Shown: one piece after another, positions 50,340-59,412 of the stretch | How the letters are laid out: each line of letters begins with the position of its first letter | Numbering within the stretch: the first letter of the stretch is position 1 | NCBI GenBank assembly: GCA_020847975.1 | Contig: JADLBD010000213.1 | Span: forward strand, 108,787-172,786 | Reading direction: 5' to 3' | Length of the DNA stretch: 64,000 bases | DNA from: Bryobacterales bacterium | GTDB taxonomy: Bacteria; Acidobacteriota; Terriglobia; Bryobacterales; Bryobacteraceae | Notes under the pieces: generated by a model | Seen by the model: only the letters and a program-made list of their open reading frames with translations | What the model was told of the DNA's origin: nothing | The model's database searches: none | Program-made: the position numbers and the translations under genes

Positions 50340-52840
50340 AACTCGCAGGCGCACTCCTACTTCTCTCCGCCGCGCTGGTTGTGATGCTTGTGTCGCAGCC
50401 CGCTTCCCTCACCCGGGCCGGCAAACAATCCGACGGCGCGTTTCTGCTGGTCAACGGCTGGCGCATCAAACCCGCCGGCAAGCAGACCCAGGTCGACACG
50501 TTCCCCATGTCCACGGCGCTCTCGAGGGACAAGAAGCGCCTGCTGGTGCTCAACGGGGGCTACAATCCGTCCTCCATCAGCGTCATCGACACGGACAGCG
50601 GCTCCGAATTGAGCCGTACGCGCGTTCCTGACGGCTGGCTGGGGCTCGCCATGTCTCCGGATGGAAAGAAAGTCTACGTGGGCGGTGGATCGAAGGCGAG
50701 CGTCTTTGAATTCGACTTCTCGAACGCCGGACTGACACCGGCGCGCACGTTCACCGTGGTTCCGGAAGCCACCCGCCAGCACCAGGATTTCATCGGAGAC
50801 GTGCAGACTACACCAGACGGCCGCCTGCTGTTCGCCTCGCTGCTCTATCGCGACACAGTGGTCGTCATCAATCCGCAATCCGGGCGTGTCATCGAGAGAT
50901 TCAAGACCGGGCGGCGTCCTTACCGCATCCTCTTCCACCCCGACGGAAAGTCCTTTTTCGTCACCAGTTGGGCCGATGGCACGCTCTACCATTACAATAC
51001 GGACACCGGCGAGGAACTCGGAAAAGTAAGACTCGGATCGCACACCACGGATATGGTGCTCAGCGACCGCAAGCCGCTAGCCGCCGAGGAGGACGGGGAG
51101 AAGAAAGACCCGGCCCAGGCGCCTGTCGCCTATCGCATTTTCATTACCGCCGGGAATACCAACCGTACCTATGTGGTGGGCGTCACCGAAGGCAAGGACC
51201 TTCGCATGATCGAGTCCATTAACGTGGCCATGACGCCCCGGCAGCCCGCGGGAATGACTCCGAGCGGACTTGCGCTCAGTCCCGATCAGAAGCGCCTGCA
51301 TGTGGTCTGCTCGGATGCCAACGCGGCCGCCGTGGTGGATATCTCCGCGGCGCGCAGCCGCGTGCTCGGATTCATTCCCACAGGTTGGTACCCGACCGCC
51401 GCCCGCGTGTTGCCCGATGGCCGCCTGCTGGTTCTCAACGGCCGCGGCGCGGGCAGCCACGCCAACCCCAAGGGACCTCGTCCCGATGTGCAGCCCGCGA
51501 AATCGCACGAAGGGATCCGCTCCGACGAGTATGTCGCGGCCATTCAGCACGGTACGATCTCCTGGGTTCCCCCGGTATCCGAGGAGCAGTTGGCCGAATA
51601 CACAAAAACAGTGTTCGCCAACTCTCCCTACCGCGATGCACTGCTCGATGACGCGCGCGTTCCGCAAGGCAATCCCGTTCCCTCCCAGCCCGGAAGAAAA
51701 TCGCCCATCGAGCATGTCATCTACATCATCAAAGAGAACCGCACCTATGACCAGGTGTTTGGCGCGCTCGGGAAGGGCAACGGAGACGCGTCTCTGATGC
51801 TGTTCCATGAAAACTCCGCGCCCAATCATTACAAGTTGGCGAGGGAATTCGTGGTCTTCGACAATTTCTATGTCAACGCCGACGTAAGCGCCGACGGGCA
51901 CAACTGGTCCATGGCCGCCATCGCTCCGGACTACGTGCAGCGGATGTGGCCGAACAGCTACGGCGGACGCCGCAAACCCTACGATTATGAAGGCGGCGAG
52001 CCCGCGGCGATTCCCCCCGCCGGCTACATCTGGACGAACGTCCTCTCCGCCGGGATTTCCATGCGCAACTACGGCTACTTCGTCACCAACGCGAAGCAGG
52101 CGTCGCCCTCGGGTGATCAGGTGGAGGCGATTCGCGACCGCCAGTTGGTCCCTGTCACCAACCGCAAGTACCGCGCCTTTGACCTCGACTATCCGGACAT
52201 CGAACGCGCCAAGGTATTCCTCGAGGATCTGGCGGAATTTGAAAGGCAAGGCGCAATGCCGCGGTTCCTGCTGATGCGCCTCGGCAATGATCACACCTCG
52301 GGCACGGCTGCCGGAAAGATTGCGCCGCTCTCTGCCATGGCCGATAACGACGCCGCCCTGGGCATGGTTGTCGAAGGCGTCTCGAAGAGCCGGTTCTGGC
52401 CGAAGACGGCTATCTTCGTGCTCGAAGACGATGCGCAGAATGGCGCGGATCACGTCGATTCGCACCGCTCGCCGGCCTTTATCCTCTCGCCCTACACTAG
52501 GCGCGGCGTGGTGGATAGCACGATGTACAACACCACCTCGATGCTGCGCACCATCGAGTTGATCCTGGGTCTGCGCCCCATGACCCAGTTCGACGCGGCG
52601 TCGAAGCCGATGTTCTCCGCGTTTTCGAAAGAGCCCGACCCGCGCCCGTACGAAGCCGAGAAGCCGCGTATTCCCCTCACCACTCGCAACAGCCACGGTA
52701 ACGCGACAGCCGCGCGCTCCGCCAGACTCGACTTCTCCGATGCTGACCTGATCGACGATGATGAGTTGAACGGCATCCTCTGGCGCGCCATCCGCGGCAC
52801 GGATCCGCCGCCGCCCGTGCGCAGCTATTTCTCGAGATGA
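50336..52840 (+). CDS. Bifunctional YncE-like beta-propeller / alkaline phosphatase-family protein, secreted
   Basis: 834 residues with a signal segment (MKLAGALLLLSAALVVMLVSQPASL). N-terminal part (about 45-400) is a YVTN/YncE propeller built of repeats such as SVIDTDSGSELSRTRVPDG, MSPDGKKVYVGGGSKASVFEFD and TDTGEELGKVRLGSH. The C-terminal part (about 455-800) is an alkaline phosphatase-superfamily phosphoesterase: IEHVIYIIKENRTYDQVFGALGKGNG, NFYVNADVSADGHNWSMAA and AIFVLEDDAQNGADHVDSHRSPAFILSPYTRRG. The phosphatase domain is of the phosphoesterase (PF04185) type with nucleophile T in RTYDQ. Substrate unknown. Its ATG overlaps nadE (ATGA), so they are co-expressed. Confidence 0.9.
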   Translation: MKLAGALLLLSAALVVMLVSQPASLTRAGKQSDGAFLLVNGWRIKPAGKQTQVDTFPMSTALSRDKKRLLVLNGGYNPSSISVIDTDSGSELSRTRVPDGWLGLAMSPDGKKVYVGGGSKASVFEFDFSNAGLTPARTFTVVPEATRQHQDFIGDVQTTPDGRLLFASLLYRDTVVVINPQSGRVIERFKTGRRPYRILFHPDGKSFFVTSWADGTLYHYNTDTGEELGKVRLGSHTTDMVLSDRKPLAAEEDGEKKDPAQAPVAYRIFITAGNTNRTYVVGVTEGKDLRMIESINVAMTPRQPAGMTPSGLALSPDQKRLHVVCSDANAAAVVDISAARSRVLGFIPTGWYPTAARVLPDGRLLVLNGRGAGSHANPKGPRPDVQPAKSHEGIRSDEYVAAIQHGTISWVPPVSEEQLAEYTKTVFANSPYRDALLDDARVPQGNPVPSQPGRKSPIEHVIYIIKENRTYDQVFGALGKGNGDASLMLFHENSAPNHYKLAREFVVFDNFYVNADVSADGHNWSMAAIAPDYVQRMWPNSYGGRRKPYDYEGGEPAAIPPAGYIWTNVLSAGISMRNYGYFVTNAKQASPSGDQVEAIRDRQLVPVTNRKYRAFDLDYPDIERAKVFLEDLAEFERQGAMPRFLLMRLGNDHTSGTAAGKIAPLSAMADNDAALGMVVEGVSKSRFWPKTAIFVLEDDAQNGADHVDSHRSPAFILSPYTRRGVVDSTMYNTTSMLRTIELILGLRPMTQFDAASKPMFSAFSKEPDPRPYEAEKPRIPLTTRNSHGNATAARSARLDFSDADLIDDDELNGILWRAIRGTDPPPPVRSYFSR

Positions 52841-52865
52841 TCCTCATGCCCGTACATCTTTAACC

Positions 52866-54965
52866 ATGCCCCGTATCTACCTTTGCTTCGTCTGGCACAT
52901 GCACCAACCGTGCTACAAGGATCTGGTCTCGGGCGAGTATCGCCTCCCGTGGACCCGCATGCACGCCCTCAAGGACTACTACGGCATGGTGAAGATCCTC
53001 GAGGAATTTCCGCATATTCACCAGACCTTCAATCTTGTTCCTTCCCTGCTGCTGCAAGTCGAAGAGTATGCGTCAGGCCAGGCCGTGGACCCGTTTCTGC
53101 GTGTCGCCCTCAAGCCCGCCGAAGAACTCTCCGAGCATGAAATCAGGTTCATCCTCCAATACTTCTTCCAGGCCAATCCAACCCACCTCATCGGCCGCTA
53201 TCCGCGCTACGCGGAACTGTTCGACGCCTGGCGCGCGGCGGACCGCAATTTCCGCCGCGCGATGCACGTATTCAACGCACAGGCATTGCGCGATCTCCAG
53301 GTGCTCTCGCAGTTGGCCTGGTTCGAGGAAGAGTTTCTAGCCGGCGATTCCGAGGTCCGCCTCCTCGTTGCAAAGGGCAGAGAGTATTCCAAAGAGGACC
53401 AGGAACTCATCGGGCGCAAGCAGCTTCAGATTCTCGGACGTGTCCTTCCGGTCTACCACGACTTCGCGGCCACCGGACAGATCGAAATCTCCGCCACGCC
53501 CTTTTACCACCCCATCCTGCCCCTCATCTGTGATTCGAATGTAGCCCACGAGGCCAATCCTTTTGTCCCGTTGCCCTCTCGCTTTCGCTATCCGCAGGAT
53601 GCGCGGCTTCACCTCGAGCGCGCCATGGAGTACGTGGAAACAAAGGTGGGCAAACGCCCGGTGGGACTCTGGCCGTCGGAGGGATCCGTCTCCGATGAAG
53701 CGCTCACCATCGCCGCCGAGTGCGGCTACCAGTGGGCCGCCACTGATAACGGCGTGCTCGCCCGCACGCTCGGACGCGGTGCCGATCCCACCACTACCTA
53801 CCGTCCCTACCGCTGGCGAAAGAACGGCAATGAAATATCCATGATCTTCCGCGACCACTATCTCAGCGATCTCGTGGGTTTCGTCTACTCGAAAATGCAC
53901 GCCGGCGACGCCGCGGCGGATTTCATCCACCGCATCCGCGAGAACTGCGCGCCGATCCTCTCCTCCGGGCGTGACGCGCTGGTTCCGGTCATCCTCGACG
54001 GAGAAAACGCCTGGGAGCATTACTACCTCAACGGACGTCCGTTCTTACGGGACCTGTACAAGCGCATCAGCGAGGCGTCCGACATGGAGGCGGTCACCGT
54101 ATCGGAAGCCCTCGAGAAGGTGGAAGACGATCCGCTCGATCACATCGCCGCCGGCTCCTGGATCAGCGCAAACTTCGACGTCTGGATCGGTTTCGAGGAA
54201 GACAACAAAGCCTGGGAGATGCTGCTCCAGGCGCGGGAAGCGTTTGAGCAGGTACAACCGGGATCGGTCCCCGAGAGCGACTACAAGCTCGCTCTCGAAG
54301 AACTGCTGATTGCGGAAGGAAGCGATTGGTGCTGGTGGTACGGCCCGCATCACGACAGCGACAACCGCCAGGAGTTTGACCAGCTCTATCGCGACCACCT
54401 TGCCAACATGTACCGCGCGCTGCGCCTCACACCGCCCTCCGATCTGAGCCGCTCCATCCTGCGCGCCCGCGCCAAGGCGTTGCATCAGGCGCCCGTGTCT
54501 CCCATCCACCCCGTCATCGACGGCGAGGTGAGCAGCTACTTCGAATGGATGGGAGCCGGGAACTACCGCGTCGACCGCCGCAGCAGCGCCATGCACGGCC
54601 ATCGCTTCCTGGTAAAGGAGCTCTTTTATGGAGCCGATGCCGAGCGTCTGTTCGTCCGCATCGACTTTCTCGATAATGAAGATCTCGCGGGCATGGAGGT
54701 GCAGGTACGCCTCAATGCGCGCCACATGAGGCTCGCGCTCTCCGAGGCGCGGGCGGAAGTGCTGGAAGGCGCCGCGTTGGGAGTGCAGGCAGCCTACCGC
54801 CGCGCGCTCGAATTCTCCGTGCCGTTTGCGAACTTGAATCTCGACGGCCGCGAAACCGCCTGCCTCGAGATTTCCGTCTGGCAGGGCGGTCTCCCCATGG
54901 ATTCGCTTCCTCAGGAAGGGTGCCTCGAGATCAGGACGGCGAGAGAGAGCGAATGGGTCGAGTAG
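52866..54965 (+). CDS. GH57 glycoside hydrolase
   Basis: 699 residues. The GH57 signature starts at the N-terminus: IYLCFVWHMHQPCYKDL, followed by HQTFNLVPSLLLQVEEYA. The catalytic nucleophile region is GLWPSEGSVSDEALTIA (E in PSEGS) and the acid/base is in PVILDGENAWEHY; CGYQWAATDNGVLAR is also typical. GH57 enzymes act on alpha-glucans as amylases or branching enzymes, without export signal here, so glycogen metabolism in the cytoplasm is likely. A C-terminal accessory domain (about 560-699) follows. Confidence 0.9.
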   Translation: MPRIYLCFVWHMHQPCYKDLVSGEYRLPWTRMHALKDYYGMVKILEEFPHIHQTFNLVPSLLLQVEEYASGQAVDPFLRVALKPAEELSEHEIRFILQYFFQANPTHLIGRYPRYAELFDAWRAADRNFRRAMHVFNAQALRDLQVLSQLAWFEEEFLAGDSEVRLLVAKGREYSKEDQELIGRKQLQILGRVLPVYHDFAATGQIEISATPFYHPILPLICDSNVAHEANPFVPLPSRFRYPQDARLHLERAMEYVETKVGKRPVGLWPSEGSVSDEALTIAAECGYQWAATDNGVLARTLGRGADPTTTYRPYRWRKNGNEISMIFRDHYLSDLVGFVYSKMHAGDAAADFIHRIRENCAPILSSGRDALVPVILDGENAWEHYYLNGRPFLRDLYKRISEASDMEAVTVSEALEKVEDDPLDHIAAGSWISANFDVWIGFEEDNKAWEMLLQAREAFEQVQPGSVPESDYKLALEELLIAEGSDWCWWYGPHHDSDNRQEFDQLYRDHLANMYRALRLTPPSDLSRSILRARAKALHQAPVSPIHPVIDGEVSSYFEWMGAGNYRVDRRSSAMHGHRFLVKELFYGADAERLFVRIDFLDNEDLAGMEVQVRLNARHMRLALSEARAEVLEGAALGVQAAYRRALEFSVPFANLNLDGRETACLEISVWQGGLPMDSLPQEGCLEIRTARESEWVE

Positions 54966-54984
54966 GGAACGGGTTGCTTGGGTG

Positions 54985-56952
54985 TCATGGCAGCTTTAGA
55001 AACTCCCTCACGTCCTGAACCGCCTGCTTCTGATGCGTCCACGCTTCATCGATCGCCTCCTTCTCCGCCTGCGTCAGATGCCAGGAAAGCGGCGCTTCCT
55101 CCGAGGGAAACCGGAAGCTCACCTGATGAAACTCGAGTCCGCGGCCCTCGAGAATGATGCGCGCCATCCGCACATCATCGTAGTTGCGGGAAACCTGAGC
55201 GGTGTTCCGCATGGCTAAGAACGCCTCCGGCGGCGCCAGCACCTGGTAGAACCAGCCACGAGTTTTCAACGCCGCGGAAGGCTCCTGCGCCGCTGCGATG
55301 TCGATCAGCAAAATCCTCTTCACCGGCCCTGCCTCGGCCGTTCCGGCGAGCAGTACATCCACCGCCGACAGAACGCCGTAGTTGTCGAAATATCCGCCGT
55401 CGACAAAATGGTAGGGCTCGTGCACTTCGGCGGCCACCCGCGCGGCCGGCGTCACATACGGAAACGACGCCGACAGCCGCACCGCTGTCACCGGCCTCAC
55501 GTCCAGCCCGGGATACATCTCCGCGAACTCACGCCGCCCGCTCGAGCGGCCCAGGTCAACCGTCGAGAGGAGGCAGCGCTGTCCTGTTTCCGCCGCCATG
55601 GCGTTGAAGATATTCGCCGGCCGCTGCCCGCGTCGCGTTTCCTCACGCCACCGGGCCAGCATGACGCTCTCAGCCGGGGCGCCGTCTTGCGCCGACCACG
55701 CCCTCTCCGCCGCGGCCCCGCGGTCCGCCAGCCGCGAGGAGGCGAACGGCAGAAACATACGCGGCAGGTCGCGATATACCAATCCGAACGCAATTTCCTC
55801 CAGGCTCGAGGCTCTGGCTGCCCGGACTATGGCTTCGTGTCCGGACACCTTCCCGCCGTGATACCCCGCGCTGAAGTACATTGCGCCCAGGCTCCCGCCG
55901 GAGACGGAACTGATGAGACGCACCCGCGGAGCGAACTCGCCGCCCAACGCTTCATCGAGCCGTGCGAGCACTTCCGCCGTCCAGGCTGCCGCCTGAATCC
56001 CGCCGCCCTGCGCGCTCACAATCACCGCTGTGTCATAAGGCGAAGCGGCCATCAACTCCAGCGGCGTAAGTGGTTCCACGCGGCTCGCCTTGGCCGCGGC
56101 GAAATAGAAATCCGTGTCGAACCACCGCGCGGTCGCCAGAAGCGGGATGGCGAGCGCGAGCAGCACGGGAACACGAAACCGGTCGCACAGAAATGCGAGC
56201 CCGGAAATCAGATACACCCCGACAAACACCAGGTTCAGCACGGAACACAGAGTGGCTGTACGCGGTATGGCCCGCAAGGCAATCAGCAGATACAACGCGG
56301 AAAAGATCGCCAGACACAGAACGGCGAATCCATGGCCCGGTAGCAGATTTCCCTTCTCATCGACGTAGCCCGGCCCGAACCTGCCTGTGAGCCGCTTCAT
56401 CAGAAGCGCAAAGGGCACGTCCCGCGCCCCCATAGTACGAGGAACACCGCGATGATTCGCCGCGCGGGCGGGCTCCGTTTTGCGCGTGTTCCTTAGAGAG
56501 AGCCAGGCCGAGGGCTTCGGCCACAGCACCCGCCCCAACGCCACCAGCCCCGCCGCCACCGCGCAGCCCGCGGCGATTGCCGCAGCCTTTTGCGCCGCCG
56601 CACCCTGCGCCACGCCCGTTGTGCGTGCCAGGAAAAACACGCCGGCCGCCGCGTATAGTAAAGCGAACCATCGCGCCACGCCCATGGCGTCTACTTCCGG
56701 CAACCGGAACCGCGCCGGACCGTTGCGAAACACCAGGAAAGTCACCACCGCCAGCGTGGTCACCAGCAGCGCCACCTGTCCGGAGACGAAGAACAGGTCC
56801 AGCGCTGTAATATCGAAAATTCCGTGCAGCAGGAAATAGGCCGGGCCGCCTCGATGGAGGCTGAGAAGCGGAAACAGCGCCAGAAACGCGGCGCCCAGCA
56901 GGGGAACACGCAACAGGTACAGATAGGCGAGGTTCAGGCTGCGCTCTCGCAT
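54985..56952 (-). CDS. Polytopic membrane patatin-like phospholipase, carrying an in-frame 90-bp repeat
   Basis: 655 residues. Residues 1-290 hold about seven hydrophobic segments (for example 10-30, 42-76, 94-110, 123-143 and 205-228). The patatin lipase domain is about 300-640: glycine loop AQGGGIQAAAWTAEVLARL, nucleophile elbow GxSxG as SSVSGGSLGA, and catalytic aspartate in VDGGYFDNYGVLSAVD. It would hydrolyse membrane lipids at the inner membrane. Residues 154-183 (RNTRKTEP...ARDVPFAL) are encoded exactly by the 90-bp repeat at 56404-56493, inserted in frame in the loop between two membrane segments, keeping the reading frame. Confidence 0.85.
   Translation of the reverse strand: MRERSLNLAYLYLLRVPLLGAAFLALFPLLSLHRGGPAYFLLHGIFDITALDLFFVSGQVALLVTTLAVVTFLVFRNGPARFRLPEVDAMGVARWFALLYAAAGVFFLARTTGVAQGAAAQKAAAIAAGCAVAAGLVALGRVLWPKPSAWLSLRNTRKTEPARAANHRGVPRTMGARDVPFALLMKRLTGRFGPGYVDEKGNLLPGHGFAVLCLAIFSALYLLIALRAIPRTATLCSVLNLVFVGVYLISGLAFLCDRFRVPVLLALAIPLLATARWFDTDFYFAAAKASRVEPLTPLELMAASPYDTAVIVSAQGGGIQAAAWTAEVLARLDEALGGEFAPRVRLISSVSGGSLGAMYFSAGYHGGKVSGHEAIVRAARASSLEEIAFGLVYRDLPRMFLPFASSRLADRGAAAERAWSAQDGAPAESVMLARWREETRRGQRPANIFNAMAAETGQRCLLSTVDLGRSSGRREFAEMYPGLDVRPVTAVRLSASFPYVTPAARVAAEVHEPYHFVDGGYFDNYGVLSAVDVLLAGTAEAGPVKRILLIDIAAAQEPSAALKTRGWFYQVLAPPEAFLAMRNTAQVSRNYDDVRMARIILEGRGLEFHQVSFRFPSEEAPLSWHLTQAEKEAIDEAWTHQKQAVQDVREFLKLP
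56404..56493. repeat. 90-bp dispersed palindromic repeat, copy 3, inside a coding sequence
   Basis: Identical in extent to copies 1, 2, 4 and 5. It differs from copy 2 by changes at the CCCCATAGTAC segment and by one base in the central hairpin (TCGCCG instead of TCGCGG). It is in the reading frame of the patatin gene (minus strand), adding 30 residues. Confidence 0.92.
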
Positions 56953-56964
56953 CCGGCAAGCATA

Positions 56965-59367
56965 CTACTTGCGCACGAGCGTCGCATTCCCCGGGTCCAG
57001 CACCACTCGCGCCGGCATGGCGCTCAGGCTCACCTCGAACTGCGCCGGTTCGTTGCTGGTGGCTACCCACTTGACCACAGGCTTGGCCTTCCCTGCCTGG
57101 ATTTCCACTGGAACATAGACGCTGAATTCCTCATCCACGTCCGTCTGCGTAATGGTCCCGGTGAGACGCAGTTTCGGCGCTTTGCCTTTTACATTCCAGG
57201 CGAGTTTCAGAGAGGGGATCCCGGTGCCGTACACCCACTGCTCGAAGAAATTTTCGAGCTTCGGATCCGGAGACCCGGCGGGGAGATACTTCTGCGCCAG
57301 TTGCCGGAACTGCTCCGTCGAGACGGAGTGAAAGAGATTGCTTTGATAAAACTCCGCCAGCATCTTCTGGAAGCCTTCATCGCCCATTCTGCGCCGCAGC
57401 ATGTGAAGGATCCACGTTCCTTTTTCGTAGACGATCGCCGCCCACGCGTTTGGCGATTGAGAGGAAGACAAGCGATGGCCCATGGTCACCGGACCGGCGG
57501 ATTCGATGGTACGCCCGTCCGTCTCTTTGCGCAAAAGATCGTTGCGGTATTCGTCGAGGATGGTTTCGAGCGTCCGTGCGCCTTTCCTGCGCTCCAGCAT
57601 CCACAACGCCGAGTAGTTGGCCAGCGCCTCCATCAACCAGTCATCCTGGTAATCGGCGGGCATGACGCCGTTCCCCCACCACTGATGCGCCACTTCGTGC
57701 GCGTGCAGAATTTCGGAGAAAAACATCTGTTGGAAGTTGTTCGTCCTCGCGATGGGACGCTGCCCGGGATCGAGGTAGGCCAGCGTGGAAAGGTACACCA
57801 GGCCTGGAAACCCCTGCCCGAAGCGGCCCGGAATGGGCGAGATGGTGAGTGTTCGCACGGGCGGTTTGCCGAACCGCGCCGCCATCTCATCGAACGTTCC
57901 GGCGATCTCCGCCGCCAGTTGTTTCAGCCGCGCCGTGGGATCGGGAGCCGGCGACGGCATCATCACAACACCCGGAGCCCGCTGCTGCCGCCCGCGGCCC
58001 CAGGGCGTGCTGGGCAGAGGCGGCATTTCCATCAATTTCGGCGTGGGTTGAAGCGCCGCCTCCAGTTTCTTGTTGGCGCAGACTTCCACTGTCAGGCCGC
58101 CCTTCTGAATCCGCGCACGCTGGTAATTGCCGAGATTGAAGCCGAAGAAACGCACCGGGGCGGGCGTCTTCCTCCTGCTGATCTTCCAATCTCCATCGGT
58201 GTCCTCGGATACGAGATCGCCCGTCGCCACCAGATCCAGTCCTTTCGGATACCGGAAGGTCACCTCATAGGGCGCGAAACGCAGGCTCCGGTTCGGATAC
58301 CAGATGCCCCGCGCGCCCACGTAGTACACTCCGTCACCGGCGGGCGAGATCACCTTCCCTTCATGGGCTATTTCGAGATCCACCGGTTTGCCGGCCGCAA
58401 ATTCATGGTCCGCCGTAATCAGCAGGATCTGGTTCTCGCTGCTCCGCATCAGGTTCGCCCGCAGCGACTCGGGCGAGTAGGCTTCGGCGGGCGCCCCGTC
58501 CACCTTCGCCGAGGTCACGCGCACCTGCTGCGACAACTCGAGGGCGATGGTGCGCTCCGTCACCAGCGGCGTCAGGCGCAGCCGGGTCACCGCTTTCAGC
58601 AGCAGATCCGCATCAATGGTCGCGTCAATGGAGTATTGCTCCGGCTTGAAATCCATCTCCGGCGTCTTTCTGCGGCCCATGCGGAAGGAGTTGGCCTCGA
58701 AATTTGTCCATACGTCGAAATAGCGCCGCTCATTGCGGAACGCCACCTGGCCGATGCTGATCTGCCGGCTCCCGCGAGGATCCCAGATGACATCGAAGTT
58801 GCCGAGCGCGCTGCCGCCCAGCGCCATGTAGAAGAAGCCCACCTCTTTCCGCCGCGGCGAAAGCAGGTCCTCCACCAGCCGCACTTCGAAACTCGCCACG
58901 AAGCTGGCCATCACGGAAGTCCACTTCTCGGCCAGCAGGTTTCCCATCTCGGCGTTCTTCTTCGATCCGGCGGCGCGCACGGTTGCCAGCAACTCCGCCG
59001 CGCTGTCGTCGGTAAACACCATCACGTTGCTCTGGAAGTGGACATCGAGGTTCGGCGAATGCGTGAATCTGGCCAGCGATTTGCGCTCCCTCACGAAAGG
59101 CGGCATCACCAGCAGTTCCGCGTCTCCGCCTTCCACTTCACCGGAAAAAACGGCCGAAACCCGCTGCCCGTGGATGGGTTTCGAGAAAATCAGAAAGCCG
59201 TCGTTGAGATAGACCTTGAGTTCATCGCGCGCGAAGCGGAGATCGCGCACGCGGTAACATTCCTCCGGATCGAGCGCCGCCTTTCTCAGTTCTCCGGCCA
59301 CATCCCCCGCCACGCCGGAGGCCCACAACGCCGCCGGCGCAAGTACTGCTAGAACGAATGCCCGCAC
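56965..59367 (-). CDS. M1-family metallopeptidase, intact active site
   Basis: 800 residues with a signal peptide (MRAFVLAVLAPAALWASGVAG). The M1 zinc site is complete: H557-E558-V-A-H561 in HAHEVAHQWWGN and E580 in LMEALANYS, spaced HExxH(18)E. The first 300 residues precede the M1 domain and are strand-rich. GAN(M)EN is not evident, which may alter aminopeptidase specificity. A C-terminal beta domain (TGTITQTDVDEEFSVYVPVEIQ) follows. Stop is 13 nt from the patatin gene on the same strand, so co-transcription is likely. Contrast with the inactive M1-like protein at 38227. Confidence 0.9.
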   Translation of the reverse strand: MRAFVLAVLAPAALWASGVAGDVAGELRKAALDPEECYRVRDLRFARDELKVYLNDGFLIFSKPIHGQRVSAVFSGEVEGGDAELLVMPPFVRERKSLARFTHSPNLDVHFQSNVMVFTDDSAAELLATVRAAGSKKNAEMGNLLAEKWTSVMASFVASFEVRLVEDLLSPRRKEVGFFYMALGGSALGNFDVIWDPRGSRQISIGQVAFRNERRYFDVWTNFEANSFRMGRRKTPEMDFKPEQYSIDATIDADLLLKAVTRLRLTPLVTERTIALELSQQVRVTSAKVDGAPAEAYSPESLRANLMRSSENQILLITADHEFAAGKPVDLEIAHEGKVISPAGDGVYYVGARGIWYPNRSLRFAPYEVTFRYPKGLDLVATGDLVSEDTDGDWKISRRKTPAPVRFFGFNLGNYQRARIQKGGLTVEVCANKKLEAALQPTPKLMEMPPLPSTPWGRGRQQRAPGVVMMPSPAPDPTARLKQLAAEIAGTFDEMAARFGKPPVRTLTISPIPGRFGQGFPGLVYLSTLAYLDPGQRPIARTNNFQQMFFSEILHAHEVAHQWWGNGVMPADYQDDWLMEALANYSALWMLERRKGARTLETILDEYRNDLLRKETDGRTIESAGPVTMGHRLSSSQSPNAWAAIVYEKGTWILHMLRRRMGDEGFQKMLAEFYQSNLFHSVSTEQFRQLAQKYLPAGSPDPKLENFFEQWVYGTGIPSLKLAWNVKGKAPKLRLTGTITQTDVDEEFSVYVPVEIQAGKAKPVVKWVATSNEPAQFEVSLSAMPARVVLDPGNATLVRK

Positions 59368-59412
59368 GATCCCAGTCTAGCGGGAATCATTTTCACCCCG
59401 CGCCCGTTGCGC

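Noticed and set aside
56824..59352. Plus-strand frame of more than 800 codons over the M1 peptidase gene
   Set aside because: The minus strand has the HExxH(18)E site and a signal peptide; the plus frame is rich in His and Arg, as is typical of antisense GC-rich frames.
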